A stretch of 64,000 nt of DNA from CAZKGE01 sp964636405 (lineage in GTDB: Bacteria; Bacillota; Clostridia; Christensenellales; CAG-138): contig CAZWSI010000002.1 in the NCBI GenBank assembly GCA_964636405.1, positions 67,451 to 131,450 on the forward strand, in the 5' to 3' direction. This document shows positions 23,185 through 31,406 of the stretch, piece after piece (the first letter of the stretch is position 1; each line of letters begins with the position of its first letter). Made by a program: the position numbers and the translations under genes. Below the pieces are notes generated by a model, which had not been told where the DNA came from, did no database searches, and saw only the letters and a list, made by a program, of their open reading frames with translations.

Positions 23185-24422
23185 AGCGAGGCTTGCTCAT
23201 TCACGGCGCGCCGGAGCTGCACACCTGCGCGGGCGGCCCCAAGCGCGGAAGGGCCATGAACGACACGGGACTGGTGCGCGGCGGCGCGCTCACCATTGAA
23301 AACGGCGTGATCACGGACGTGGGAACGACCGCCGACATTTTTTGCCGCCACAACCCCGAGGAATACGAGCTGCTCGACGCATCGGGCAGCGCCGTGCTGC
23401 CCGGCTTTGTGGACGCGCACACGCACCTGGTGTTTGCGGGCACGCGCGCGGAGGAGTTTTCCTGGCGGCTTGGCGGCGAAAGCTACCGCTCCATCATGGA
23501 GCGGGGCGGCGGCATTATAAGCACCGTCAAGGCCACGCGCGCGGCAACCGAGGAAGCGCTTATGGCGCAAGCGCGCCCCTTCCTTGCCGAAATGCTCGCC
23601 ATGGGCGTAACGACCCTTGAAGCCAAGAGCGGCTACGGGCTCGATGCGGAAACGGAGCTAAGGCAGCTCCGGGTGCTTCGGGCGCTGAACGAGGAGGGGC
23701 CCGTGGAGCTGGTTCCGACCTTTTTGGGTGCGCACAGCGTACCGCCGGAATATGCGGGCCGCGCCGACGCATACATTGCTTTTCTCATCGAAAGCGTGCT
23801 GCCGCGCGTAGCCGCCGAAAATCTGGCTGTCTTTTGCGACGTGTTTTGCGAAAGCGGCGTGTTCTCCGTCGCGCAATCCCGGCGGCTGCTTGCGGCCGCA
23901 AAGGAAATGGGCTTTGCCGTCAAGCTCCACGCGGACGAAATGTGCGACCTTGGCGGCACAAAGCTGGCGGGCGAGCTTGCCGCCGCGAGCGCCGATCACC
24001 TGCTCTACGCCTCGGACGAAGGCCTGCACGCCATGGCGGAGGCGGGCAGCGTGTGCGTGCTCATGCCGCTCACGGCCTTTTGTCTCCGCGAGCCATACGC
24101 CCGCGCCCGGGCAATGATCGATATGGGCTGCACGGTGGCGCTGGGCACGGATTTTAATCCGGGAAGCTGCTTTTCCTGCTCCGTTCCGCTCATGCTCGCG
24201 CTCGCCTGCATCCAGATGCGCATGACCGTGCCCGAGGCCGTAACGGCGCTTACCATCAACGCCGCGGCGGCTATCAGGCGCGCGGAATCGATCGGCAGCA
24301 TTGAAAAGGGAAAGCAGGCGGATGTCGTGCTGCTTTCGTATCCGTCCGCTTCCTTTTTGCCCTATCACACGGGCATGAATCTTGTAAAAACAGTGATCAA
24401 ACGGGGCGTACGCGTGCGCTAG
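23181..24422 (+). CDS. hutI: Imidazolonepropionase
   Basis: 413 residues, amidohydrolase superfamily. Metal and substrate motifs: VDAHTHLVFAGTRAEEF (HxH), ERGGGIISTVKATRAAT, AKSGYGLD, VKLHADEM and LGTDFNPGSC. It opens imidazolone-propionate to N-formimino-L-glutamate, the substrate of the preceding gene product. Last gene of the hut operon; its stop is only 12 bases from the stop of the convergent membrane-protein gene, and no terminator hairpin is visible between them. Confidence 0.96.
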   Translation: MKRGLLIHGAPELHTCAGGPKRGRAMNDTGLVRGGALTIENGVITDVGTTADIFCRHNPEEYELLDASGSAVLPGFVDAHTHLVFAGTRAEEFSWRLGGESYRSIMERGGGIISTVKATRAATEEALMAQARPFLAEMLAMGVTTLEAKSGYGLDAETELRQLRVLRALNEEGPVELVPTFLGAHSVPPEYAGRADAYIAFLIESVLPRVAAENLAVFCDVFCESGVFSVAQSRRLLAAAKEMGFAVKLHADEMCDLGGTKLAGELAAASADHLLYASDEGLHAMAEAGSVCVLMPLTAFCLREPYARARAMIDMGCTVALGTDFNPGSCFSCSVPLMLALACIQMRMTVPEAVTALTINAAAAIRRAESIGSIEKGKQADVVLLSYPSASFLPYHTGMNLVKTVIKRGVRVR

Positions 24423-24434
24423 CGCCCGCCGCGC

Positions 24435-24668
24435 TCATTCCTCGTCTCGCTCGGCGGGCTTTTTGCCGCGCTTTTTGCGCACAAGCGCCATGGTGGCGAC
24501 GGCCAGCAGACTGCCCGAGAGGGCCAGCAGCAGCATAAGAAACTGCGTTATGCTGTTTGCCACAAAATCCATCGTCGGATTGAACGCGTCCAGAATATAG
24601 AAGACCACGTACATTTCCCCGAGCACCAGCACACAGTGCGGCAGAATCGTATACACAAAACGCTTCAT
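24435..24668 (-). CDS. Small two-helix membrane protein
   Basis: 77 residues. Two hydrophobic segments (about 7-27 and 38-58) are followed by a strongly basic, then acidic tail (VRKKRGKKPAERDEE). The start has GGGGAGG about 8 bases upstream and overlaps the stop of the glycosidase gene by 4 bases, so it is a real, coupled gene. I do not recognise a family. The positive-inside tail suggests both ends are cytoplasmic. Possibly an accessory of the glycosidase or of the envelope operon. Confidence 0.65.
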   Translation of the reverse strand: MKRFVYTILPHCVLVLGEMYVVFYILDAFNPTMDFVANSITQFLMLLLALSGSLLAVATMALVRKKRGKKPAERDEE

Positions 24669-25732
24669 CCCAATGCCTCCCCAATGTACAGACAATCGCT
24701 GATCATGCGCCCGCCGTCGTAGGGCTGGTTGACCAACGCGTCGTCAAAGCTCATCATGGCGGACTGGCCGCCGTCAAGATTATAGGCCGCCTTGCAGCCC
24801 AGCGTATAAAACAGATACGAGAGATCGATGAGATCCATGCCGCGCGAATAGCCCGTGTCCCGGCCGTCCACCACCACAAAGCAATAGTGGCCCGGCTCGT
24901 AATAGCCCAGCGCGCTTCGCGGATGCCGCTCCTTGAGCTTGTCGGTGGTATTGAAGCTCGCCATGGGGCTGCCGTCTTCGTCGAGCAGGCCCGGGCCAAA
25001 GGTCCACGCCTGCCACGCGCCCGCCGCCATGGCCGCCTCCGCGTCAAAGCGCGTGCGCTCCATGGTCGCCATCGTGCCGTCGTAATAGAGCACGCATATG
25101 TCCATGGAGCTCTTTTCCGCCCGGTACAAAACACCGTTGCGAATCACCACGCCCTTGGTATGGTTGCCGTAATAATCGCCCGTGAGCGCGAGAATGGCGT
25201 TTGTCTCCTCGTCCATTGCAAGCAGCTTTGCGCGCAATCCCTTGCCATAGGTGTTGTCGGCCAGATAGGTGCGGAAATACTCCATACTGCCCACATAGAT
25301 ATCCGCCACATAATAGGTCACGCGCCGGTCGCCCGAGCCCTCCGCGACCTTGCTCACCGTAACGGCCACGTGCGGGTCCGTATAGCTTGTTTCCGTCGCG
25401 ACAGGCTCGTCCGTAAACTTGTCCGCATACTTCACGTAGAATTCCCCATAGCCGTCCACGCGCGGCGTAGGCGTCGGCTCCGCGGTGGGCGTCGCCTCAG
25501 GGTGCGGCGTCGGCGTGGGCGTGGCGAAGGGATCGGGCGTCTCCGCCGTCACAGGCGCGGGCGTGGGCGTGTGCCGCTCCATCAGGGGGCCGCCAAGCTT
25601 TTGCGGCAGCACGTGATGAAACAGCGCGAACATGCACAGCGCAGCCCCCAGGCTGACCGCATTGATACCTGCCAGCGCGAACACGGACAGCTGCGACCGC
25701 CTTCCGTTCCGCCGCTTTTGCGAACGAATCAT
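24665..25732 (-). CDS. Phosphodiester glycosidase (NAGPA-domain) membrane-anchored protein
   Basis: 355 residues. A basic N terminus and one membrane anchor (about 15-40) are followed by a Thr/Pro-rich linker (about 54-93, repeated TPTP) and a NAGPA domain with VVDGRDTGYSRGMDLIDLS and YNLDGGQSAMM. NAGPA domains cleave N-acetylglucosamine-1-phosphodiester-type bonds; in Firmicutes they act on cell-wall or exopolysaccharide substrates outside the membrane. The ATG overlaps the threonine aldolase stop (ATGA). Position at the end of the division/wall operon fits an envelope role. Confidence 0.85.
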   Translation of the reverse strand: MIRSQKRRNGRRSQLSVFALAGINAVSLGAALCMFALFHHVLPQKLGGPLMERHTPTPAPVTAETPDPFATPTPTPHPEATPTAEPTPTPRVDGYGEFYVKYADKFTDEPVATETSYTDPHVAVTVSKVAEGSGDRRVTYYVADIYVGSMEYFRTYLADNTYGKGLRAKLLAMDEETNAILALTGDYYGNHTKGVVIRNGVLYRAEKSSMDICVLYYDGTMATMERTRFDAEAAMAAGAWQAWTFGPGLLDEDGSPMASFNTTDKLKERHPRSALGYYEPGHYCFVVVDGRDTGYSRGMDLIDLSYLFYTLGCKAAYNLDGGQSAMMSFDDALVNQPYDGGRMISDCLYIGEALG

Positions 25733-26769
25733 ATTGTCTCCAAATACGTTAAAAACGCGTCCACGGTCGTTTCCTCCGTGGCAAAGGAGCAGCACAGGCG
25801 CACCACGTCCTGCGTTTCATCATAGGGCTGCCAGAACGAAAGGCTATAGCGCTCCTCAAGCCTCTCTATGCGCGCCCTGGGCAGCACCGCGAACACCTGA
25901 TTGGTCTGCGTGGGCATAAAAAGCGCGCAGCCGCGGCTTTCGAGGCCGCGCGCAAGCTTTTGCGCCATGGCGTTTGCGTGCGCGGCAAGCTCCTCATACA
26001 GTGTGCCCGAAAAAAGCGTCAAAAATTGCACGCCGAGCAGGCGGCCCTTGGCAAGAAACGCGCCGTGCCGCTTTTGGATATAGCGGAAGTCCTTTTTCAG
26101 CCGCGCGTCGTTAAGCACGAGCGCTTCTCCAAACAGCGCGCCCATCTTGGTGCCGCCGATGGTAAAGGCGGAGGTAAGCCGCGCAAGATCCGGCAGAAAC
26201 ACGTCGTTTGTCCGCGCCGTGAGCGCGCAGCCCAGCCTCGCGCCATCGATATAAAGGGGGATGTCCCATTTTTTGCACACGTCTGAAAGCGCCGTCAGCT
26301 CCGCCTTGCTGTAGAGCGTGCCGAATTCCGTGGGCTGGGAAAGATACACAAGCCCCGGCTGCGGGGTGTGCTCGTGATTCTCGTCGGCAAAATGCGCGGC
26401 GATATACGCGTCCACGGCTGCGGCGGCGAGCTTGCCGTTTTCGGATGGAAGCGTGAGCACCTTATGGCCCGTAGCCTCGATTGCGCCGGTTTCATGCACG
26501 CTGATGTGCCCGGAAGCCGCCGCAATCGCGCCCTGATGCGGCCGGAGCGCGGCCGCGATGAGCGTCAGGTTTACCTGCGTGCCGCCCACAAAAAAATGCA
26601 CGTCGCTTTCCGCCCCGGAAAGCCGCGCCAAAATGGCCTCCCTGGCGCGCGCGCTGTAGCAATCGAGTCCATATGCGGCCGTTTGCTCGGCGTTTGTTTG
26701 TATAAGCGCCTCGAGTATGCGCGCGTCCGCGCCCTCGGAATAATCGTTTGCAAAGCTGATGCGGTTCAC
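25729..26769 (-). CDS. Low-specificity threonine aldolase family protein (PLP)
   Basis: 346 residues with the GTG start at 26769, chosen because AGGAGG lies 9 bases upstream; further in-frame starts upstream lack such a site. Motifs of the beta-eliminating lyase/threonine aldolase family: FFVGGTQVNLTLIAAAL, ISVHETGAIEATGHK, LYIDGARLGCAL and the PLP lysine in FTIGGTKMGALFG. The family splits L-threonine or allo-threonine to glycine and acetaldehyde. Located 19 bases after ftsQ and overlapping the glycosidase gene; no obvious link to cell division. Confidence 0.9.
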   Translation of the reverse strand: MNRISFANDYSEGADARILEALIQTNAEQTAAYGLDCYSARAREAILARLSGAESDVHFFVGGTQVNLTLIAAALRPHQGAIAAASGHISVHETGAIEATGHKVLTLPSENGKLAAAAVDAYIAAHFADENHEHTPQPGLVYLSQPTEFGTLYSKAELTALSDVCKKWDIPLYIDGARLGCALTARTNDVFLPDLARLTSAFTIGGTKMGALFGEALVLNDARLKKDFRYIQKRHGAFLAKGRLLGVQFLTLFSGTLYEELAAHANAMAQKLARGLESRGCALFMPTQTNQVFAVLPRARIERLEERYSLSFWQPYDETQDVVRLCCSFATEETTVDAFLTYLETI

Positions 26770-26788
26770 CTGTTCGCGCCTCCTGAAG

Positions 26789-28699
26789 CTAACCTTGAAA
26801 ATCATCCGGCGTTCCCGTGCCGGCCCCGCCCGTGCCCGTACCCGGCGTGGCACTTCCCGTGCCGGCTCCGCCCGTGCCCGTGCCCGTGCCCGGCGCGGCG
26901 CTTCCCGTGCCGTTATCGCCGTTGCCCCCCGTGCCGCCGCCCTCGTCGGGCAAAACGGGGTTTAATTCCGCATCGAGTATGAGCTGCGCCGTGTCGGTCT
27001 GCGAATAGACCGTGCCGCCCTTGGCCGAGAGATACAGCGTGCCCGTGCTGATGCCCTGCTTGATAAACTGAGGCAGCTCTCGGTAGAGCGAAAGCATCTT
27101 GCCGTCAAGGTCGGTCGGCTGCCCCACAAAGATATTCAGGCCGTTCTTAGCCTTCATGGTGATGGCCAGGGGCTTGGTAAGATCCATGGACTGGATGGAA
27201 TCAAGCAGCGTGTATTCCTCCAGCTTGCCGATCATGCTGATGAGCGTGGCGGTGCCGAAATCCGTGCCGTCGCCGAGGCGCTGGCCGAGCTGGAAGCCCG
27301 TCATGCTGATGCCCGTTACCTGCAACAAATCGCTGAGATCCGTGCCACCGCCCATGGAGAGCACATAGCCGTTGTGATCGATGATCACGTTGTAATCCAA
27401 TCCGATGATACCCGCCACCTCCTTGCGCTCCGTCACCGCGATGCGCACGCGCGAAGGGAAGATATACGTGACCGAATCCACCTGCAAATAGGGGTCCTCG
27501 CTGATATTGGCCTCCACCGCGTCAAGATCGACAAGCAGCATGTGCTTGCCCATTTCGAGCCCGGAACGCTGAAGAATATAATCGTCGGAATAGTCCTCGT
27601 TGCCCGCAATCACCACGTCCGAGAGCAAAAACGCATAGTAAAGCGCCACGAGCACCGCCGCGATGAGGAACACCGTAAAGGAGATATTGCCCGCGTGCTC
27701 CCAAAGCGTTTTTTTGCGGTTGGCCCGCTTCTTTTGCTTTTGCACATAGCGGACGTGCTGCTCCTCGGCCTCCTTTGCGCGCAGCGCGCGCGCCGCGTCC
27801 TCCATGCGCTTTTGCGAGCCCGTGCGGTTAACCTGCACGCGCGCCGCCGTTTTTTTGCCCGTTTTAACCAGGCGGGTGCGGCCCGTGCTGCCGGTAAGGA
27901 AGCTTTTTTCCTCCTCCTCGTCGTCGAAAAGGCGAATCTCCGGCTCGGACTCCTCCGCTTCGCCGTCCATGCGCGTGAAAAGCGCTTCCGCCTCGGGCTT
28001 GTCCGGCTCGGAGGGCGCCTCGTCCCCCTCCGCCCGCGCAATGGGCGCAAGCGGCTTGCCGGTATACTCCTCGGGGGGCTCCGTAAAGGCGGGCTCGTCC
28101 TCCGCCGTTTCCTCCGGCCAAGGCGCGAGCGAGGGGGATTCCTCCTCCGGCTCGCCGTCTTCAGGCAGCAACGCCGCGGGAAGCACCGCCTCGCCGGTAT
28201 ACTCCTCGGGCGGCTCGGTGAAGGCGGGTTCGTCCTCCGTCGCTTCGGCCTGCTTGGCCCTCGGATGGTAGGCAATGCGCGTACCGGCCGCGTGCACGCC
28301 GCCTGCGCCGGCCCGCAACGGCGCGATTTCCTCAAACGGCTCCTCGGCGGCCGCCTCCGGCGCCTTGGCCTTGCCGCGCGCGCTCCGGCCCCGCTGGTCC
28401 GCCGAAGCCTGCGTATCCTCGCTTTCCTCCGTGCGCTTCTGTGTGAGCGCCCGCAGCTTATCAAGGGGGCTCGGCTTTGCGCGCCGCGCAGGCGCTTCGG
28501 CCGGTTCCTCCTCCACGTCCGCCCCGTCTCCGTCGGTGTGCTCCGCATCGGAAAACAGATCGAAGCCGCCCTCCTCCGTTTCGTCGTCCCCAGAGGCGAA
28601 CAGATCGTCTGTATCGGAAGCGGGCGTAAAGAAAACCGACCAGAGATCCTTCCGGCTCTTGTTTTCTCCGCTTTTTTGCGACGTTGGACGCTTTGCCAT
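26789..28699 (-). CDS. ftsQ: Cell division protein FtsQ/DivIB with long acidic N-terminal extension
   Basis: 636 residues, more than twice the usual ~260. A single membrane helix (about 338-358) is followed by a POTRA domain (about 361-430, ..VVIAGNEDYSDDYIL..) and the FtsQ beta domain. The first ~335 cytoplasmic residues are low-complexity and acidic, with a duplicated 15-residue block EDEPAFTEPPEEYTG at 155-169 and 200-214. The last ~40 residues are a Gly/Thr/Ala/Pro repeat tail outside the cell. FtsQ links early and late division proteins (FtsL, FtsI, FtsW). GGGAGGA lies about 13 bases before the ATG, a long spacing. Position after murA in the dcw cluster is consistent. Confidence 0.85.
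   Translation of the reverse strand: MAKRPTSQKSGENKSRKDLWSVFFTPASDTDDLFASGDDETEEGGFDLFSDAEHTDGDGADVEEEPAEAPARRAKPSPLDKLRALTQKRTEESEDTQASADQRGRSARGKAKAPEAAAEEPFEEIAPLRAGAGGVHAAGTRIAYHPRAKQAEATEDEPAFTEPPEEYTGEAVLPAALLPEDGEPEEESPSLAPWPEETAEDEPAFTEPPEEYTGKPLAPIARAEGDEAPSEPDKPEAEALFTRMDGEAEESEPEIRLFDDEEEEKSFLTGSTGRTRLVKTGKKTAARVQVNRTGSQKRMEDAARALRAKEAEEQHVRYVQKQKKRANRKKTLWEHAGNISFTVFLIAAVLVALYYAFLLSDVVIAGNEDYSDDYILQRSGLEMGKHMLLVDLDAVEANISEDPYLQVDSVTYIFPSRVRIAVTERKEVAGIIGLDYNVIIDHNGYVLSMGGGTDLSDLLQVTGISMTGFQLGQRLGDGTDFGTATLISMIGKLEEYTLLDSIQSMDLTKPLAITMKAKNGLNIFVGQPTDLDGKMLSLYRELPQFIKQGISTGTLYLSAKGGTVYSQTDTAQLILDAELNPVLPDEGGGTGGNGDNGTGSAAPGTGTGTGGAGTGSATPGTGTGGAGTGTPDDFQG
26812..26912 (-). repeat. 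In-frame tandem repeat coding the Gly/Thr-rich tail of FtsQ
   Basis: Two nearly identical units (26812-26853, 42 bases; 26854-26901, 48 bases) and a partial third unit. They code for blocks like GSATPGTGTGGAGT. The 6-base length difference keeps the frame (two residues), as expected for slippage at short CCCGTG repeats. Confidence 0.8.
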
Positions 28700-28705
28700 T
28701 TTTTG

Positions 28706-29962
28706 TTACGTTTCCTCCCGGTGTATCTGCGCGCCAAGCGCGCCAAGCATATGCTCAAGGCTTTCGTAGCCGCGATCGATGTGCTGGGCCTCCAGCACGG
28801 TGGTCGTTCCCTCCGCCGCCAGCCCAGCAAGCGCGAGCGCGGCCCCGCCCCGCAGATCCCGCGCCGTGACCGTGGCCCCGGAAAGGCGCGCCACGCCCCG
28901 GATAACGGCCGTACGGTCCCGGATGGTGCTCACCGCGCCCATGCGGCTCAGCTCCTGCGCGTGCTTGAAGCGATTCTCAAACACGTTCTCCACAAGCACG
29001 CTCGTGCCGTCCGCGATGCTCAGCAGCGTAAACAGCGGCGCTTGCATATCGGTGGGAAAGCCCGGATGCGGCAGCGTTTCCACATGCATGAGCGCCTTGG
29101 GACGGCGCGTCGCCCGGAGCGTAACAGCGTCCGCGTAGGCCCGAATCTCCATGCCGCACTCGGAAAGCTTGGAAAGCGTGCCGTACAGGTGCGCGCTCTC
29201 GAGCTTTGTTAGCGTAATCTCGCCGCCCGTCACGGCCGCCGCCACCAGCAGCGTACCCGCCACGATGCGATCCGGCATCACGGCAAAATCGACCTCGCGG
29301 GGCTCGCAGCCGCCCTGTACCACGATGGTTGACGAGCCCGCGCCGCTTACGCGGAAGCCCGCCGCGCGCAAAAAGCGCTGCAAATCCACAATTTCCGGTT
29401 CCCGAGCCGCGTTTTCGATGCGCGTTTCGCCCTCGGCCGCTGTGGCAGCCATCATAATGTTCTCGGTCGCGCCCACGCTGGGGTAATCCAGGTGGATCTG
29501 CGCGCCGCGCAGGTGGGAGCCGTCGCAATAAATGCGGCCGCCCTGCTCGCGGATATCCGCCGACAGCGCGGCAAGCCCCTTGAGGTGCAAATCGATGGGT
29601 CTGTTGCCGATTTCGCACCCGCCCGGATACGCGGCGACCGCGCGCCCAAAGCGCGCGAGCACCGGGCCCATGAGGAAAATGGACGAGCGCAGCTCCTTGC
29701 TGAGCCGCTCGGGCAGCTCGCAGCAGTCCGCGTCCGCCGCGTCGATTACGAGCGCGTCATCCTCACGCTTTACGGCGCAGCCCAGCTCGGAGATGATCTC
29801 CGCCATGTTGCGCACGTCGCTGAGCAGCGGGCAGCGAGAAATGCGCACCGGGCGCCTCGCCATCACCGCAGCCGCCAGTATGGGCAGCACCGCGTTTTTC
29901 GAGCCGGAAACCCTGCTCTCCCCCCGTAACGCCGCGCCGCCCGCGACGATGAGCTTCGACAT
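28706..29962 (-). CDS. murA: UDP-N-acetylglucosamine 1-carboxyvinyltransferase
   Basis: 418 residues, normal length. N-terminal GGAALRGESRVSGSKNAVLP contains the substrate lysine-asparagine pair; the active-site cysteine is present in YPGGCEIGNRPIDLH (the position of E. coli Cys115); PHPGFPTDMQAPLF is the conserved C-terminal substrate loop. It performs the first committed step of peptidoglycan precursor synthesis. GGAGGTG stands about 5 bases before the ATG. In this cluster murA occupies the place where murG/murC usually stand. Confidence 0.96.
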   Translation of the reverse strand: MSKLIVAGGAALRGESRVSGSKNAVLPILAAAVMARRPVRISRCPLLSDVRNMAEIISELGCAVKREDDALVIDAADADCCELPERLSKELRSSIFLMGPVLARFGRAVAAYPGGCEIGNRPIDLHLKGLAALSADIREQGGRIYCDGSHLRGAQIHLDYPSVGATENIMMAATAAEGETRIENAAREPEIVDLQRFLRAAGFRVSGAGSSTIVVQGGCEPREVDFAVMPDRIVAGTLLVAAAVTGGEITLTKLESAHLYGTLSKLSECGMEIRAYADAVTLRATRRPKALMHVETLPHPGFPTDMQAPLFTLLSIADGTSVLVENVFENRFKHAQELSRMGAVSTIRDRTAVIRGVARLSGATVTARDLRGGAALALAGLAAEGTTTVLEAQHIDRGYESLEHMLGALGAQIHREET

Positions 29963-30039
29963 GAAACACCTCCGGCCCCCGCAACGGGATGCAATTCAAT
30001 GCATTCTATGCGGCCAGCCGGCAAAACGTGTCGAGTACG

Positions 30040-30183
30040 GCGCGAATATGCAAACGCACTTCTCGGCTTGCAGCGCGAATATGCAAGCGCGAAGGTATAC
30101 AAGCGCGAAGGTATGCAAGCGCGCTTCGCGCTATAAGCGCGAAGGTATGCAAACACACTTCGCGCTATAGGCGCGAAGTGTGT
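30040..30183. repeat. Short REP-like repeat array between murA and ftsW
   Basis: At least five copies of a 14-16 base unit, consensus GCGCGAAGGTATGCAA (30040, 30073, 30087, 30103, 30137), interspersed with palindromes: CTTCGCGCT-ATA-AGCGCGAAG (30124-30144) and a perfect 13-base stem ACACACTTCGCGC/GCGCGAAGTGTGT (30153-30165 and 30171-30183). The last hairpin contains the ftsW stop codon and encodes the last residues of FtsW. On the minus strand it may act as a terminator or mRNA stabiliser between ftsW and murA. Confidence 0.8.
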
Positions 30184-31310
30184 CTGGAGATATTCAGCAA
30201 AATACCCATGGCGGCGAGGAAAATCATCATCGAGGAGCCGCCCGCACTGATGAAGGGCAGCGCCTGGCCGGTCGTGGGCATAATGCCGGTGACAACGCCG
30301 ATGTTTACAAACACCTGCAGCGCGAATACGACCGTAATGCCCGCCGCCAGCAGGCTTCCGAAGCGGTCGCGGCAGCGCAGCGCGACGCGGATGCCCCTGT
30401 ACACGATGAACGCGTAGGCGCTCAGCACCGCAAGCCCGCCCACAAGCCCCAGCTCCTCGCACACGATGGAGAAAATAAAATCCGATTCGCCGTAGGTCAT
30501 GTACAAAAGCTTTTGCTTGCTGTTGTTGAGCCCCTGCCCAAACAGGCCGCCCGAGCCGAGCGCGTAATAGGACTGGATGAGCTGGTAGCCGTCGCCCAGC
30601 GCGTCCTTCCACGGGTCTGTAAAGGAAACAAGCCGCGCCATGCGGTACGGCTCAACAACGGCCAGCAGCGCAAAGAGCGCGACGAGCACGATGAAAAGCA
30701 ATCCAAGCTGCTTGATATCGCACCCGCCAACAAACAGCAGCACATAGCCCATCATGCCCATGATAACGGCCATGGACATGTTGGGCTGCAGCATGACCAG
30801 GCCGCAGATGACGCCGATGACAAGCAGCATGGGCAGCATGCCCTGCTTAAAGCTCCGCATGACCGTGTGCTTGCGCGCCATGAAAGAGCACATATAGAGC
30901 ATCATGCCGAATTTCGCAATTTCCGAGGGCTGGATGCTCTGGCCGCCGATGACGATCCAGCGCCGCGCGCCGTTTGTTTCCTGGCCGAAGATAAGCACCG
31001 CGACAAGCATGATGATGGAAAGCAGGATGCCCGCCACCTTATACTTCTCAAAGCGGCGGTAGTCGATCATGGACACAACGATCATCATGGGAAAGCCAAC
31101 CGCCACATACACGGCCTGTTTGCGAATGTAATAATAGCCGTCATAGCCTAAAGACGCGGTATTCTGGGCATAATAATAGCTGGCAGAAAAGACCATGACG
31201 AGCCCGAAGGCACACAAAAGCGCCACCGTCAGCATGATGGGGTAATCCGGCTTATTCAGTTTGGAGCTTATGCGCCGTTCCAGTCCAAACGCCCCCCTTT
31301 TCGCCCGCAA
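30165..31310 (-). CDS. ftsW: Lipid II polymerase of the FtsW/SpoVE (SEDS) family
   Basis: 381 residues, about ten membrane helices. SEDS signatures: ARRWIVIGGQSIQPSEIAK, YALGSGGLFGQGLNNSKQK, ESDFIFSIVCEELGLVGG and, near the end, GIMPTTGQALPFISAGGSSM, which is typical for FtsW/SpoVE. The family polymerises lipid II into glycan strands together with a class B PBP (the gene at 35506). The last few residues (RHTSRL) derive from the adjacent repeat array. It has its own predicted promoter upstream. Confidence 0.94.
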   Translation of the reverse strand: MRAKRGAFGLERRISSKLNKPDYPIMLTVALLCAFGLVMVFSASYYYAQNTASLGYDGYYYIRKQAVYVAVGFPMMIVVSMIDYRRFEKYKVAGILLSIIMLVAVLIFGQETNGARRWIVIGGQSIQPSEIAKFGMMLYMCSFMARKHTVMRSFKQGMLPMLLVIGVICGLVMLQPNMSMAVIMGMMGYVLLFVGGCDIKQLGLLFIVLVALFALLAVVEPYRMARLVSFTDPWKDALGDGYQLIQSYYALGSGGLFGQGLNNSKQKLLYMTYGESDFIFSIVCEELGLVGGLAVLSAYAFIVYRGIRVALRCRDRFGSLLAAGITVVFALQVFVNIGVVTGIMPTTGQALPFISAGGSSMMIFLAAMGILLNISRHTSRL

Positions 31311-31342
31311 GCGGGCCGCCTCTCTGCAAAAAGGCAGCCTAC

Positions 31343-31372
31343 ATCATAGCATATCATACTACGCGAAGGCAA
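31343..31372 (-). promoter_or_regulatory. Internal promoter ahead of ftsW
   Basis: Minus strand TTGCCT (31367-31372) and TATGAT (31343-31348) with 18-base spacing, in the 96-base gap between murD and ftsW. A second TATGAT lies 10 bases upstream of the first. A small hairpin CCCGC-TT-GCGGG follows in the leader. It could allow ftsW-murA-ftsQ expression apart from the upstream part of the operon. Confidence 0.45.
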
Positions 31373-31406
31373 GGTTAGGCATGCGCGCGCCCGGATTGTT
31401 TTCAGA

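Noticed and set aside
27374..29212. 612-codon plus-strand open frame opposite ftsQ and murA
   Set aside because: Arg/Leu/His-rich composition typical of antisense frames; no motif; both genes on the other strand are clear.
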